This document shows, piece by piece, positions 45,601 through 50,280 of a stretch of DNA of 64,000 bases (its first letter is position 1; every line of letters starts with the position of its first letter). A program made the position numbers and the translations under genes. Origin of the DNA: Charina bottae (taxonomy: Eukaryota; Chordata; Lepidosauria; Squamata; Charinaidae); assembly GCA_023362775.1 (NCBI GenBank), contig JALMGJ010000008.1, positions 41,410,001 to 41,474,000 on the forward strand, written 5' to 3'. The notes under the pieces are model-generated. The model saw only the letters and a program-made list of their open reading frames with translations, made no database searches and was not told the DNA's origin.

Positions 45601-47870
45601 TATGCCTGTGAAACATGGACCCTCTACAAACGCCACCTCCAACTTCTTGAAAAATTCCATCAACGCTGCCTCCGAAAAATTCTGCAAATTACTTGGGAAG
45701 ATAGGCGGACTAATGTTAGCGTATTAGAAGAAGCAAAAACCACCAGCATTGAAACAATGATCATCCAACATCAACTTCGCTGGACCAGCCATGTTGTTCG
45801 AATGCCTGACCATCGTCTTCCAAAGCAGATACTTTACTCCCAACTTAAGAATGGAAAACGGAATATTGGTGGACAGCGAAAGAGATTCAAAGATACTCTC
45901 AAAGCTAATTTAAAAAAATGTAATATCAGCATTGAGAACTGGGAAGCCCTAACTCATGAGCGTTTCAATTGGAGGTCATCCTTTATTAATGGCGCTATGG
46001 ACTTTGAAGAAGCACGAGTACAGGGCGAAAAGGAGAAAAGAGCTAAAAGGAAGGCACGTCAGGCAAACCCTCATCATGACCGTCTCCCACCCGGAAACCT
46101 ATGCCCTCATTGTGGGAGGTTGTGCGGATCCAGAATTGGCCTTTACAGCCACTTACGGATCCACCGTTAAAATTTTACCTTTGGAAGACAATCTTACTCG
46201 GCTACGAGTGATCGCCAATGATGATGACAGATCTGCATTAAAAATTTAAACATTCCTCCCCCCCTAAATTCAAGGAGGAAAAGTCCAAGCATTATTATAG
46301 CTGATTAAAAACAAATTTTACATGGGGGCTTATTTGAATCAAGATAAAGGACCTTTTGTTCCATGTGATAATCATCTTATCACGATCAGATACTTGTTTA
46401 TTTCTCTTTATATATAAGGGGAAACAGCAATTGTTTTAAGTGATTTTTATTATGTGTTTATGGAATGATTTATAGAAATAATGTGATTTGGGTTAGAGTA
46501 AGGGATTAATTATGGAAATTGCTGAATATTCTTGTAGAAAGTCGGAAGTCATCTTGTAATCTCTCCAAAAATCTTTTTTCATTTTCTGTTTTTTCACTTT
46601 TTTTCTTTTTTGTAGTTTTATTGTTTTTTTGTAGTTTTTATCTTTGCTTTAAACTTAATAAAAAATTCTTATTACAAAAAAAGAGAGCAGATACTTGTTT
46701 TCAGATATGCTGAAGCTTAAATGGTTTCTGTCCCAGTCTTTTCTATTTAATTTCGTTCTAAACCAGTCTCCCAACCTGGCATACAGTATTTCAAAAGTAA
46801 CACACTTGCACAATTTCCAAGCCTAATATACGTGGAAGGCCCAAGTTGGGGAAGTTCAGTACAATTTACCATGTACACGTGCATGTGCACACACACAGAA
46901 TATTCCCCAGATATATTGAAGTGAATTCTAGTCCATGAAAGCTTATTATGTAACACATTTGCACGTTTTGAAGGTGCTATCAATCATTTTTCCAAAACTC
47001 AGCTTCAGGATTAACTGACAGCTGTTTTTCTAAGCAATTTAATGGATTAATCCAACCTGCTAATCGACTAAATGCTGCAATCATCCTAAATATCTAGGAA
47101 TAAAAATCTGCAGATTACAGATAGTCCTTGCTTAATGACCACAATTGGGACCAGAATTTTGGTTGCTAAGCAAAGCAGTCATTAAGCAAATCTGACCTGA
47201 TTTTACGACCTTTTTTGCGGCAGCTGTTAAACGAATCACCGCGGTCATTAAGTGAACCACATGGTCATTAGGCAAACCACACAGTTCCCCGTTGACTTTG
47301 CTTGCCAGAAGCTGGCCGGGAAGTTTGAAAATGGCAATCATGTGACCACGGGATGCTGCAATGGTCATAAATGTGAACCAGTTGCCAAGCGCCCAAATTG
47401 TGATCACATGATGGCAGGGACGCTGCGATGGTCATAAGTGTGAGAACTGGTTGTAAGTCATTTTTTTCAACACCGTTGTAAGTCTGAACTGTCACTAAAT
47501 GAATGGTTGTTAAGTGAGGACTACCTGTACCCTGCCTTTTCTAGACACCAGTTTCTTTTCAGTATCTACAGGTGACAACACAATTGTTTAGTGAGGGGGA
47601 TTCCCTCCCAGAACTGTGCATATATCTGCCGATAGGGAAGCACACTTCTTCCACCTGTCTGGCGTGTGAAACACTGCTGCCGGCATTCCGAATTTTATGC
47701 TCAGGCTGGATCACAGATCTTTCGTGATCTAAACTGCCTGAGCCAAATTGCATGCTTATTTCATCCTCCTTTACTACTGTGGTATGTATTTGCTTTTGCT
47801 TTTTCTTGATCAGTTTAGGCTAATAAAATAAATTTGAAAAAATAATTTGACTCACCCAAGCAGAAGCCAT
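17513..47870 (-). CDS. ANXA3: Annexin A3, complete spliced coding region (12 coding exons)
   Basis: Annexin A3 is a cytosolic protein that binds acidic phospholipid membranes in a calcium-dependent way. The 12 coding exons join in phase to 323 residues plus stop, the same length as the mammalian protein. Exon lengths (15, 88, 95, 114, 91, 80, 57, 94, 96, 59, 123, 60 nt) follow the conserved annexin pattern. Four annexin repeats are present, each with a complete type II calcium site: G33-L-G-T36 with D75, G105-I-G-T108 with D147, R-W-G-T with E231, and G264-P-G-T267 with D306. Trp5, which modulates membrane contact in mammalian annexin A3, is conserved. The start codon sits in ACCATGG, an ideal vertebrate context. 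FRAS1 lies upstream on the same strand, as in mammals. The family member was chosen on the MASxW start, the NTPAF.AERL segment and the CGGDD end. Confidence 0.97.
17884..18516 (-). mobile_element. RTE/BovB-like LINE, RT C-terminus and 3' end
   Basis: A 138-codon minus frame reads an RTE-type C-terminal region: [20 protein letters not shown], then [12 protein letters not shown] and LKLSYFGHM. Downstream (towards 17884) the frame decays, but [10 protein letters not shown] and a KSRH-like end can still be traced. It is more diverged than the BovB pieces at 560 and 2106 and has a different 3' tail, so it belongs to another RTE family. Confidence 0.8.
18520..19108. other. ANXA3 intron 12 sequence, nothing recognised
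   Basis: No exon or repeat family could be identified. Confidence 0.5.
19117..19375. mobile_element. hAT family A element (TSD CTCTACTG)
   Basis: Begins CAGAGCTTTCCAAAC and ends GTTTGGAAAGCTCTG, with a perfect 8-bp duplication CTCTACTG (19109-19116, 19376-19383). Contains about two units of the minisatellite that is expanded at 11423-11750, in the opposite orientation. Confidence 0.92.
19937..20070. mobile_element. hAT MITE, family C (TSD GTTTAATG)
   Basis: Full-length 134-bp copy with matching CAGTGTTTCTCAACC ends and a perfect GTTTAATG duplication. Confidence 0.93.
20307..20429 (-). CDS. ANXA3: ANXA3 exon 12
   Basis: 123 nt between acceptor TTTGCGTATAG and donor GTGAGT, phase 0 on both sides. 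Encodes [16 protein letters not shown] and on to KSLYSDIS, the start of annexin repeat 4 with the GPGT calcium loop. Confidence 0.97.
20785..20856. mobile_element. hAT MITE, family C, left half only
   Basis: Begins CAGTGTTTCTCAACC and reaches the palindromic centre, then stops; the right end is missing. Confidence 0.75.
21473..21531 (-). CDS. ANXA3: ANXA3 exon 11
   Basis: 59 nt after acceptor CTCTTTTCATAG and before donor GTAAGA. Completes Val244 and encodes [19 protein letters not shown], a segment characteristic of annexin A3. Confidence 0.97.
22030..22110. repeat. TTTA and A/T-rich repeat
   Basis: Units of TTTA followed by repeated AATTATATA segments. Confidence 0.8.
22690..23240 (+). 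mobile_element. CR1/L2-group LINE 3' end, interrupted
   Basis: The plus strand encodes [18 protein letters not shown] and [14 protein letters not shown], homologous to the copy at 7815-8610, and continues past an insertion (22848-23022) to a 3' UTR ending with CCCAGAGTCACATCTGG. This copy lacks the 39-nt insertion present in the copy at 8227-8264, so it serves as the uninserted comparison. Confidence 0.75.
22848..23022 (+). mobile_element. L1-like retrotransposed 3' end (TSD AGATTGGCCC)
   Basis: A 175-bp T-rich sequence with AATAAA (22997-23002) and an A-rich tail is bounded by a 10-bp direct repeat AGATTGGCCC (22838-22847, 23023-23032). These are the marks of target-primed insertion into the older CR1/L2 copy. 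The source may be an L1 3' UTR. Confidence 0.75.
23591..23686 (-). CDS. ANXA3: ANXA3 exon 10
   Basis: 96 nt between acceptor CATTTCTTAAG and donor GTAAGA. Completes Thr212 and encodes [18 protein letters not shown] then [14 protein letters not shown]231 is the repeat-3 calcium ligand. Confidence 0.96.
24146..24265 (-). repeat. (CTAT)n next to a CR1/L2-type LINE tail
   Basis: About fourteen CTAT units (24155-24208) adjoin an antisense LINE 3' terminus (CCGCCCATCTCCCCCAAAAG, GGGCAGTTTACAA). The microsatellite probably grew from the LINE's simple-repeat end. Confidence 0.75.
24624..24717 (-). CDS. ANXA3: ANXA3 exon 9
   Basis: 94 nt between acceptor CTGTTTTCTAG and donor GTAAGA. Encodes [19 protein letters not shown] and [10 protein letters not shown] plus the first base of Thr212, with the RWGT loop of repeat 3. 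Confidence 0.97.
25479..25800. mobile_element. Tc1/mariner-like (Tigger-type ends) element, TA target
   Basis: Begins CAGGTAGTCCTCACTTAACG and ends with its complement CGAGGACTGCCTG, with TA on both sides. No transposase frame. Related copies: 40841-41252 and 47118-47527. Confidence 0.82.
26095..26233. mobile_element. hAT MITE, family C (TSD GACTAGAT/GTCTAGAT)
   Basis: CACTGTTTCTCAACC start, GGTTGAGAAACACCG end, 7 of 8 matches in the flanking duplication. Confidence 0.9.
26391..26447 (-). CDS. ANXA3: ANXA3 exon 8
   Basis: 57 nt between acceptor TTGTCACAG and donor GTAATC. Encodes [19 protein letters not shown], the linker between repeats 2 and 3. This is the most diverged exon from mammals, as expected for a linker. 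Confidence 0.95.
27165..27800 (-). mobile_element. tRNA-derived SINE expanded into a five-unit tandem array
   Basis: On the minus strand the SINE head (GGTTGGTGTAGTGGTTAAAG A-box region near 27795-27775) is followed by the body, which is repeated. Units start at about 27270, 27371, 27473, 27574 and 27676 (period 101-102 bp). They alternate between a GCTTTGTGCTTAAGGC type and a GCTTTCATGCCTAAGGC type. The 3' end at the left has an RTE-like tail (CAATCGTGTCCAATTCTC in the plus orientation). Open frames in the array are by-products. Confidence 0.88.
28038..28117 (-). CDS. ANXA3: ANXA3 exon 7
   Basis: 80 nt between acceptor TTGGTTCCAG and donor GTAAGG. Completes Val135 and encodes [18 protein letters not shown] and RTLLALAD; D147 caps the repeat-2 calcium site. 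Confidence 0.97.
28262..28700 (-). mobile_element. tRNA-derived SINE with three body units
   Basis: Same family as 27165-27800. A TTTA-repeat 3' tail is followed by three body units (starting about 28395, 28498, 28600) of the CATGCCTAAGGC type. The tRNA-like head is missing or cut short at about 28690. Confidence 0.85.
28701..30529. other. ANXA3 intron 6 sequence, mostly unrecognised
   Basis: No exon or repeat family was recognised. A local cluster of GTGGTACATGG / GGCCATGGTA repeats lies at 29940-30003. Confidence 0.5.
30538..30784. mobile_element. hAT family A element (TSD TGCTAAAT)
   Basis: Begins CAGGGCTTTCCAAAG and ends GTTTGGAAAGCTCTG, with a perfect 8-bp duplication TGCTAAAT (30530-30537, 30785-30792). 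GC-rich interior with repeated GTTGGTGTGTCGCC blocks, close to the copy at 6184. Confidence 0.93.
30800..31620 (-). mobile_element. R2/R4-type (REL-endonuclease) LINE C-terminal remnant
   Basis: The minus strand reads [34 protein letters not shown] and [13 protein letters not shown], the pattern of the restriction-enzyme-like endonuclease domain that ends R4/Dong-type site-specific LINEs. Upstream (31290-31560) a degenerate CRLCKK motif and VHNTPDL-like residues fit the zinc knuckle and linker, but stops abound. A Sauria SINE is inserted at 31077-31273. Confidence 0.6.
31077..31273 (-). mobile_element. Sauria-type tRNA SINE, internally deleted (TSD CTTCTTTTCA)
   Basis: On the minus strand: A box in TGGCTTAGTGGTTAAGATGCC-like sequence, B box GGTTCGAGACC, the conserved GCATGCAAATGCAAGTAGAT segment, and a terminal ACCTTTACCTTTACC tail. 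A perfect 10-bp duplication CTTCTTTTCA flanks it. The middle region present in 33360-33688 is missing. Confidence 0.9.
31700..32041 (-). mobile_element. Second R4-type LINE remnant ending in (TTA)n
   Basis: Decayed minus-strand sequence parallels the 30800-31620 copy ([15 protein letters not shown] and VVPP-like traces). A run of about fourteen TTA units lies at 31998-32041. Confidence 0.45.
32385..32440 (-). mobile_element. Penelope-type terminal fragment with hammerhead-like core
   Basis: The minus strand has CTGATGA (32427-32421), a stem TTACC / GGTAA with a 6-nt loop, and GAAACGTC (32402-32395). This is the spacing seen in the two other Penelope-type fragments here. No ORF nearby. Confidence 0.55.
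33360..33688 (-). mobile_element. Sauria SINE, full length (14-bp TSD)
   Basis: On the minus strand: A box GTGGCTCAGCAGGTAAGAC, B box GGTTCGAATCCC, the GCATGCAAATGCAAGTAGAT segment, the RTE-like GAGTCGGACACGACTG segment and a final ACCTTTACCTTTTACC tail. The flanks are an exact 14-bp duplication AAAATGGCGCCTTA (33346-33359, 33689-33702). Sauria SINEs are squamate-specific and use the RTE (BovB-type) machinery. Confidence 0.95.
34163..34268. mobile_element. hAT MITE, family C (TSD GTGTAGAA)
   Basis: 106 bp, almost fully self-complementary, with perfect GTGTAGAA duplications. Confidence 0.93.
34441..34531 (-). CDS. ANXA3: ANXA3 exon 6
   Basis: 91 nt between acceptor CTCTTGCCAG and donor GTAACG. 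Encodes [19 protein letters not shown] and [11 protein letters not shown] plus one base; the GIGT loop of repeat 2 is intact. Confidence 0.97.
35468..35581 (-). CDS. ANXA3: ANXA3 exon 5
   Basis: 114 nt between an acceptor ending CCTTTTTAAAG and donor GTAAGT, phase 0 on both sides. Encodes [14 protein letters not shown] and [19 protein letters not shown]75 is the repeat-1 calcium ligand. Confidence 0.97.
36096..36143. repeat. Poly-C tract just downstream of exon 4
   Basis: Runs of C with a few A and T interruptions, in intron 4 within about 40 nt of the exon-4 splice donors. Confidence 0.95.
36181..36275 (-). CDS. ANXA3: ANXA3 exon 4
   Basis: 95 nt, the conserved length, after acceptor TTTTGCTTTTAG. 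Completes Gly35 and encodes [15 protein letters not shown] and [16 protein letters not shown]. The donor at the conserved place reads AAG then GTCTGC, which is poor at +3 and +4. A second donor, CAG then GTAGTA, lies 27 nt further (exon would end at 36154) and would add VCILGKCCQ in frame. Confidence 0.93.
36379..36675. mobile_element. Tc1/mariner-like element, second family, TA target
   Basis: Begins CAAGGAAACTTCAGTTTAAT and ends ATTGAGGTTTCACTG, imperfect inverted repeats with TA on each side. No transposase frame. Confidence 0.65.
36749..37061. mobile_element. hAT-like GC-rich element, relative of family B
   Basis: Begins CAGGGGTACCCAACC and ends GGTTGGGGACCCCTG. The interior has five repeated units of GGTTTGCAGGCGGGAGCCAA type. 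No 8-bp duplication is evident, so the family link rests on the ends and interior. Confidence 0.7.
37504..37637. mobile_element. hAT MITE, family C (TSD AATTAGAT)
   Basis: 134 bp with CAGTGTTTCTCAAAC ends and perfect AATTAGAT duplications. Confidence 0.93.
38589..38676 (-). CDS. ANXA3: ANXA3 exon 3
   Basis: 88 nt between acceptor TTTCTTTTAG and donor GTAAAT. Encodes [19 protein letters not shown] and [10 protein letters not shown] plus one base of Gly35, covering the N-terminal tail and the start of repeat 1. Confidence 0.97.
38735..38850 (+). mobile_element. tRNA-derived SINE fragment
   Basis: A-box-like CACTCAGTGGGAGAACACATG and B-box-like GGGTTCAACCCC are spaced as in a tRNA, followed by AACATCTCCAGTT, typical of a squamate tRNA SINE body. 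Too diverged and unpaired for a tRNA gene. Confidence 0.6.
39533..40040 (-). mobile_element. tRNA-derived SINE with three body units and (CTAT)n tail
   Basis: Same family as 27165-27800. The 3' end has grown a (CTAT)n run (39533-39613), followed by the AATAAAGGCGGGAA-type SINE 3' end, three body units of the CATGCCTAAGGC type and the tRNA-like head near 40000-40040. Confidence 0.88.
40841..41252. mobile_element. Tc1/mariner-like element, TA target
   Basis: Begins CAGATAGTCCTCAACTTAC and ends GTAAGTCAAGGACTACC, with TA at both flanks. Same family as 25479-25800. Confidence 0.8.
42770..44866 (+). pseudogene. LINE polyprotein, first part (endonuclease and N-terminal RT)
   Basis: The 698-codon frame has no zinc finger at the N-terminus. 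The apurinic-type endonuclease follows from about residue 75: [12 protein letters not shown], then IAALQETR (catalytic E), [10 protein letters not shown] (D and N) and WTDHRLI (catalytic D-H). The RT domain starts near residue 560 with [38 protein letters not shown] and [13 protein letters not shown]. The frame then runs into a stop 40 nt after the frameshift. All catalytic endonuclease motifs look intact, so this insertion may be fairly young. Confidence 0.88.
44821..46170 (+). pseudogene. LINE polyprotein, second part (RT core and zinc finger)
   Basis: In the next frame, the RT continues with [17 protein letters not shown] (first catalytic Asp), [15 protein letters not shown], then LQYADDNVV holding the catalytic YADD box. 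The thumb and connector follow (YGCETW-type motif as [34 protein letters not shown]). The C-terminus is a [19 protein letters not shown] zinc finger of CCHH type. There is no RNase H domain. The overlap with the first frame shows a single-base shift, not two designed ORFs. Confidence 0.88.
46400..46687 (+). mobile_element. L1-like retrotransposed 3' end (TSD CAGATACTTGTTT)
   Basis: A 288-bp T-rich sequence with AATAAA and an A-rich end is bounded by an exact 13-bp repeat CAGATACTTGTTT (46387-46399, 46688-46700). It looks like an L1 3' UTR and resembles the insert at 22848-23022 in composition. Confidence 0.78.
47118..47527. mobile_element. Tc1/mariner-like element, TA target
   Basis: Begins CAGATAGTCCTTGCTTAATG and ends AAGTGAGGACTACCTG, TA on both sides. 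Same family as 25479-25800; no transposase. Confidence 0.82.
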
Positions 47871-48350
47871 GGTTATCTGGTTTCACAAAGATTCTGCAAA
47901 ACAATAACCGGGTTATTAACAAGGATACATTCAACTGTTGTAGAGTTGTGTCCAGCTCCTGTGCAGTGCAGGTATCAAAACTGCAGCATCGCCCATCCTC
48001 TGCCTGAACACATCCCCTAAAAAGTTGCCCATCACCTCTCCAGGTCAGTGATTCCACTGAAAAACTGTTCCTATTATTAGGAAATCTTTTTTCCCCAACC
48101 TTCACTTGGAATCTGCCTTCCTCCATCTGAATTCTCAGCTAATGACATGAGTTCTGACTCTGTAATAAAATGTTTACTGTAGTAAAAAGGAAGTTTTTAT
48201 CTGACTGTTCTTTATTCCATCTGGTTCCTGCTTACATGCAGGAACATGCATGCTTATTTCATCCTCCTTTACTACTGTGGTATGTATTTGCTTTTGCTTT
48301 TTCTTGATCAGTTTAGGCTAATAAAAAAGTTCCTGCTTACATGCAGGAAC
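47750..48350. repeat. 79-bp direct duplication around exon 2 with 22-bp flanking duplication
   Basis: The 79-bp stretches 47750-47828 and 48248-48326 are identical. The second copy, followed by extra A residues, is flanked by an identical 22-bp sequence (48224-48245, 48329-48350) that is itself palindromic (GTTCCTGC...GCAGGAAC). The first copy is not so flanked, so it is the likely source. ANXA3 exon 2 lies between them. Confidence 0.95.
47856..47893 (-). CDS. ANXA3: ANXA3 exon 2 (start codon)
   Basis: After acceptor TTGTTTTGCAG, 23 nt of 5' UTR lead to ATG (47870-47868) in ACCATGG, then GCT TCT GCT TGG and donor GTGAGT. Encodes MASAW; Trp5 is the conserved tryptophan of annexin A3. Confidence 0.93.
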
Positions 48351-49189
48351 CCTAACTCTTTCATTCCCAAATTTGTTATTTTATTGCTTTCTATTGACTT
48401 TCGACTGCAAGGCATGTCCGAGGTTACTGAACGACATCTTTCATTTGCTCTGGAAGAGCAGAAGGTGGAAAACAGCGGAGTATCTCCTTGCAAATTCTCC
48501 CCTCTCCATTCCTGTTTCACAGCAAACACAAGTCATATGTCTGCCCTTGACACAGGGAGTCTATCCTATTCCATCTTGGCAGATAGAAAACGGTTGGAAC
48601 TGAGCCCCCCCCCCCCACTCCCACCCAAGAGAAAATCCTACTCAGAAGAAACAGCACCTCGGGGAGTGCCTGAATTCACCCAGGAAAACAGGGAGGGAGT
48701 TTTGTCTCGCTTCGAAAAATGGTTGTTTGGTTGGCCCAAGCACACCTCGTCGAGCTGAGTCAGTCTCAATCTCCCTTATTTGTTTTTATTAATAACCAGG
48801 AGTGCAAAGGGTAGTGCTGTAAAGCAATTTCACTGACAGTTGATTCTGCCTGCTTTGGGCCATGTATAAAGCAATGAGGCAGGAAGACTGGCTTCAGTTA
48901 TAGGACGTATAGACACTGCCCCTACGACTGCATCTCACCTGGTCAGCTAAATGTGTCTCTGTTGTGCTTAAGAGACAAACGGAACTTCTTTCTCTCCCCC
49001 CCCCCTTCCTCCTCCTGTAGTTTAGAGACACTTTTCTATCTTCATGGATTCCTTAATAAAGTTTCTTTGAGGGAAGACTGGTTTAAGGAGCTCGTGCAAT
49101 GGGGGCCATGAATAGCTCCTCCCACTGCTTACTCCCAACCACATGCCCCTTCAGCGGGATTGAGCATCCTTCAACCAGCTATTTCTGTT

Positions 49190-49260
49190 TATTTTATTTA
49201 TTTATTTATTTATAATTCAATTTATATCACTGCCCCATCTCCCCCGAAGGGGACTCTGTT
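49190..49260 (-). mobile_element. CR1/L2-type LINE 3' terminus
   Basis: Antisense (TTTA)n tail joined to CTGCCCCATCTCCCCCGAAG, as at 7815 and 24146. Only the terminus is present. Confidence 0.6.
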
Positions 49261-49414
49261 CCCGAATTCATGGGTGCAGGAATTGGGGGACCCGTCAAAG
49301 GCTCTGTTGGCTGAGATTAGCATTATTACTGTCTACTGGAGGTGGGGGGGAGCTGCGGATTCCAAATGTTGCTGACCTACAATTCCCATCCTCCTTCACC
49401 ATCAGCCTGTACTA

Positions 49415-49700
49415 CAGGGGTGGGCAACGTCAGGCCCGCAGGCCGTATAAGGCCCGCGGGGCTCCTGTCTGCAAACCCACCCCTCCCACGCGATTGGCTC
49501 CCGCCCGCAAACCCCGCCCCCCAGTGCTTATGATTGGCTCCCGCCCGCAAACCCCGCCCCCCAGTGCTTGTGATTGGCTCCCATCCGCAAACTCCGGCCC
49601 CCGGTCCGCGGAAATCCCAGAAACCCCGCCCCCACCCCACCCGGTCCCCGGTTATAAATATCCAAATGGCCCTTGGCAGAAAAAAGGTTCCCCACCCCTG
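49415..49700. mobile_element. hAT family B element (TSD CTGTACTA/CTGTACGA)
   Basis: Begins CAGGGGTGGGCAACG and ends GGTTCCCCACCCCTG; flanking duplication matches at 7 of 8 bases. Interior of repeated GATTGGCTCCCGCCCGCAAA blocks. Confidence 0.9.
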
Positions 49701-49989
49701 CTGTACGAGGAATGGTCGTTTTATCAATATCTGGAGACCAGAGATTTCTCACCCCTGTTCTGTAGACAGCCATGTCTCATTTGGTCTCATCCAGCTGCCA
49801 TGCACTCCTGTCACCCCAGCATGACATTTTACTTTTAAAAATAATAATTATTAATAATAATAATAATAATAATAATAACAGTTGTTATGGTTATTATTAT
49901 TTCAAAAGCTATTTACAGAAATTAGCTGGGTTAAGGTATTGCTACACCTGATGGAAACATCTAGTAGAATTTGGACGATCATGAAAAGC

Positions 49990-50050
49990 TTCAAGGAGTC
50001 TTGGCTGGTTAGTACTTGGAGAGGAGACCACCCAGATTAGGAATTGGGAA
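49990..50050 (+). mobile_element. 5S-rRNA-like SINE fragment
   Basis: TTGGCTGGTTAGTACTTGGA and GAGACCACC match the internal-promoter region and C box of 5S rRNA; the rest is absent or diverged. Confidence 0.6.
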
Positions 50051-50280
50051 AAAAAGATTCAGAAGGAAGCAAAGCAAACCACATTCATAAAGTTGCCAAG
50101 AAAACTTAATGTGCCAACAAAGTCATGCTTGATTAAAAGGAGACTTTGTTTCAGCAACTCAAAATGAGCAGGGAGGGAAAGTTACCAGGTTGCGAGAGGA
50201 ACAGATCAATCCTGGTTTCTTTTGCTCTTTTTAAACAAGAAAACATTTTAACAGAAACAGAAATTGCTTGATGGGAAGAG

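Larger units (their letters stand above)
42300..46226 (+). mobile_element. Full-length 3.9-kb LINE (APE-type endonuclease + RT + zinc finger), 11-bp TSD
   Basis: The element is bounded by an exact 11-bp duplication ACAGATCTGCA (42289-42299, 46227-46237). It has a ~470-nt 5' leader, one long coding region in two frames, and a 3' end TGATCGCCAATGATGATG with a GAT-type tail rather than poly(A). The order endonuclease, RT, C-terminal CCHH finger fits I-group LINEs (Ingi/Vingi-like is my best guess; the clade is not certain). It lies in ANXA3 intron 2, sense opposite to the gene. A single frameshift near 44820-44835 separates the two halves. Confidence 0.88.

Noticed and set aside
48246..48758. 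170-codon plus-strand open frame
   Set aside because: It begins in the duplicated 79-bp segment, has no recognisable domain or splice context and lies in ANXA3 intron 1.
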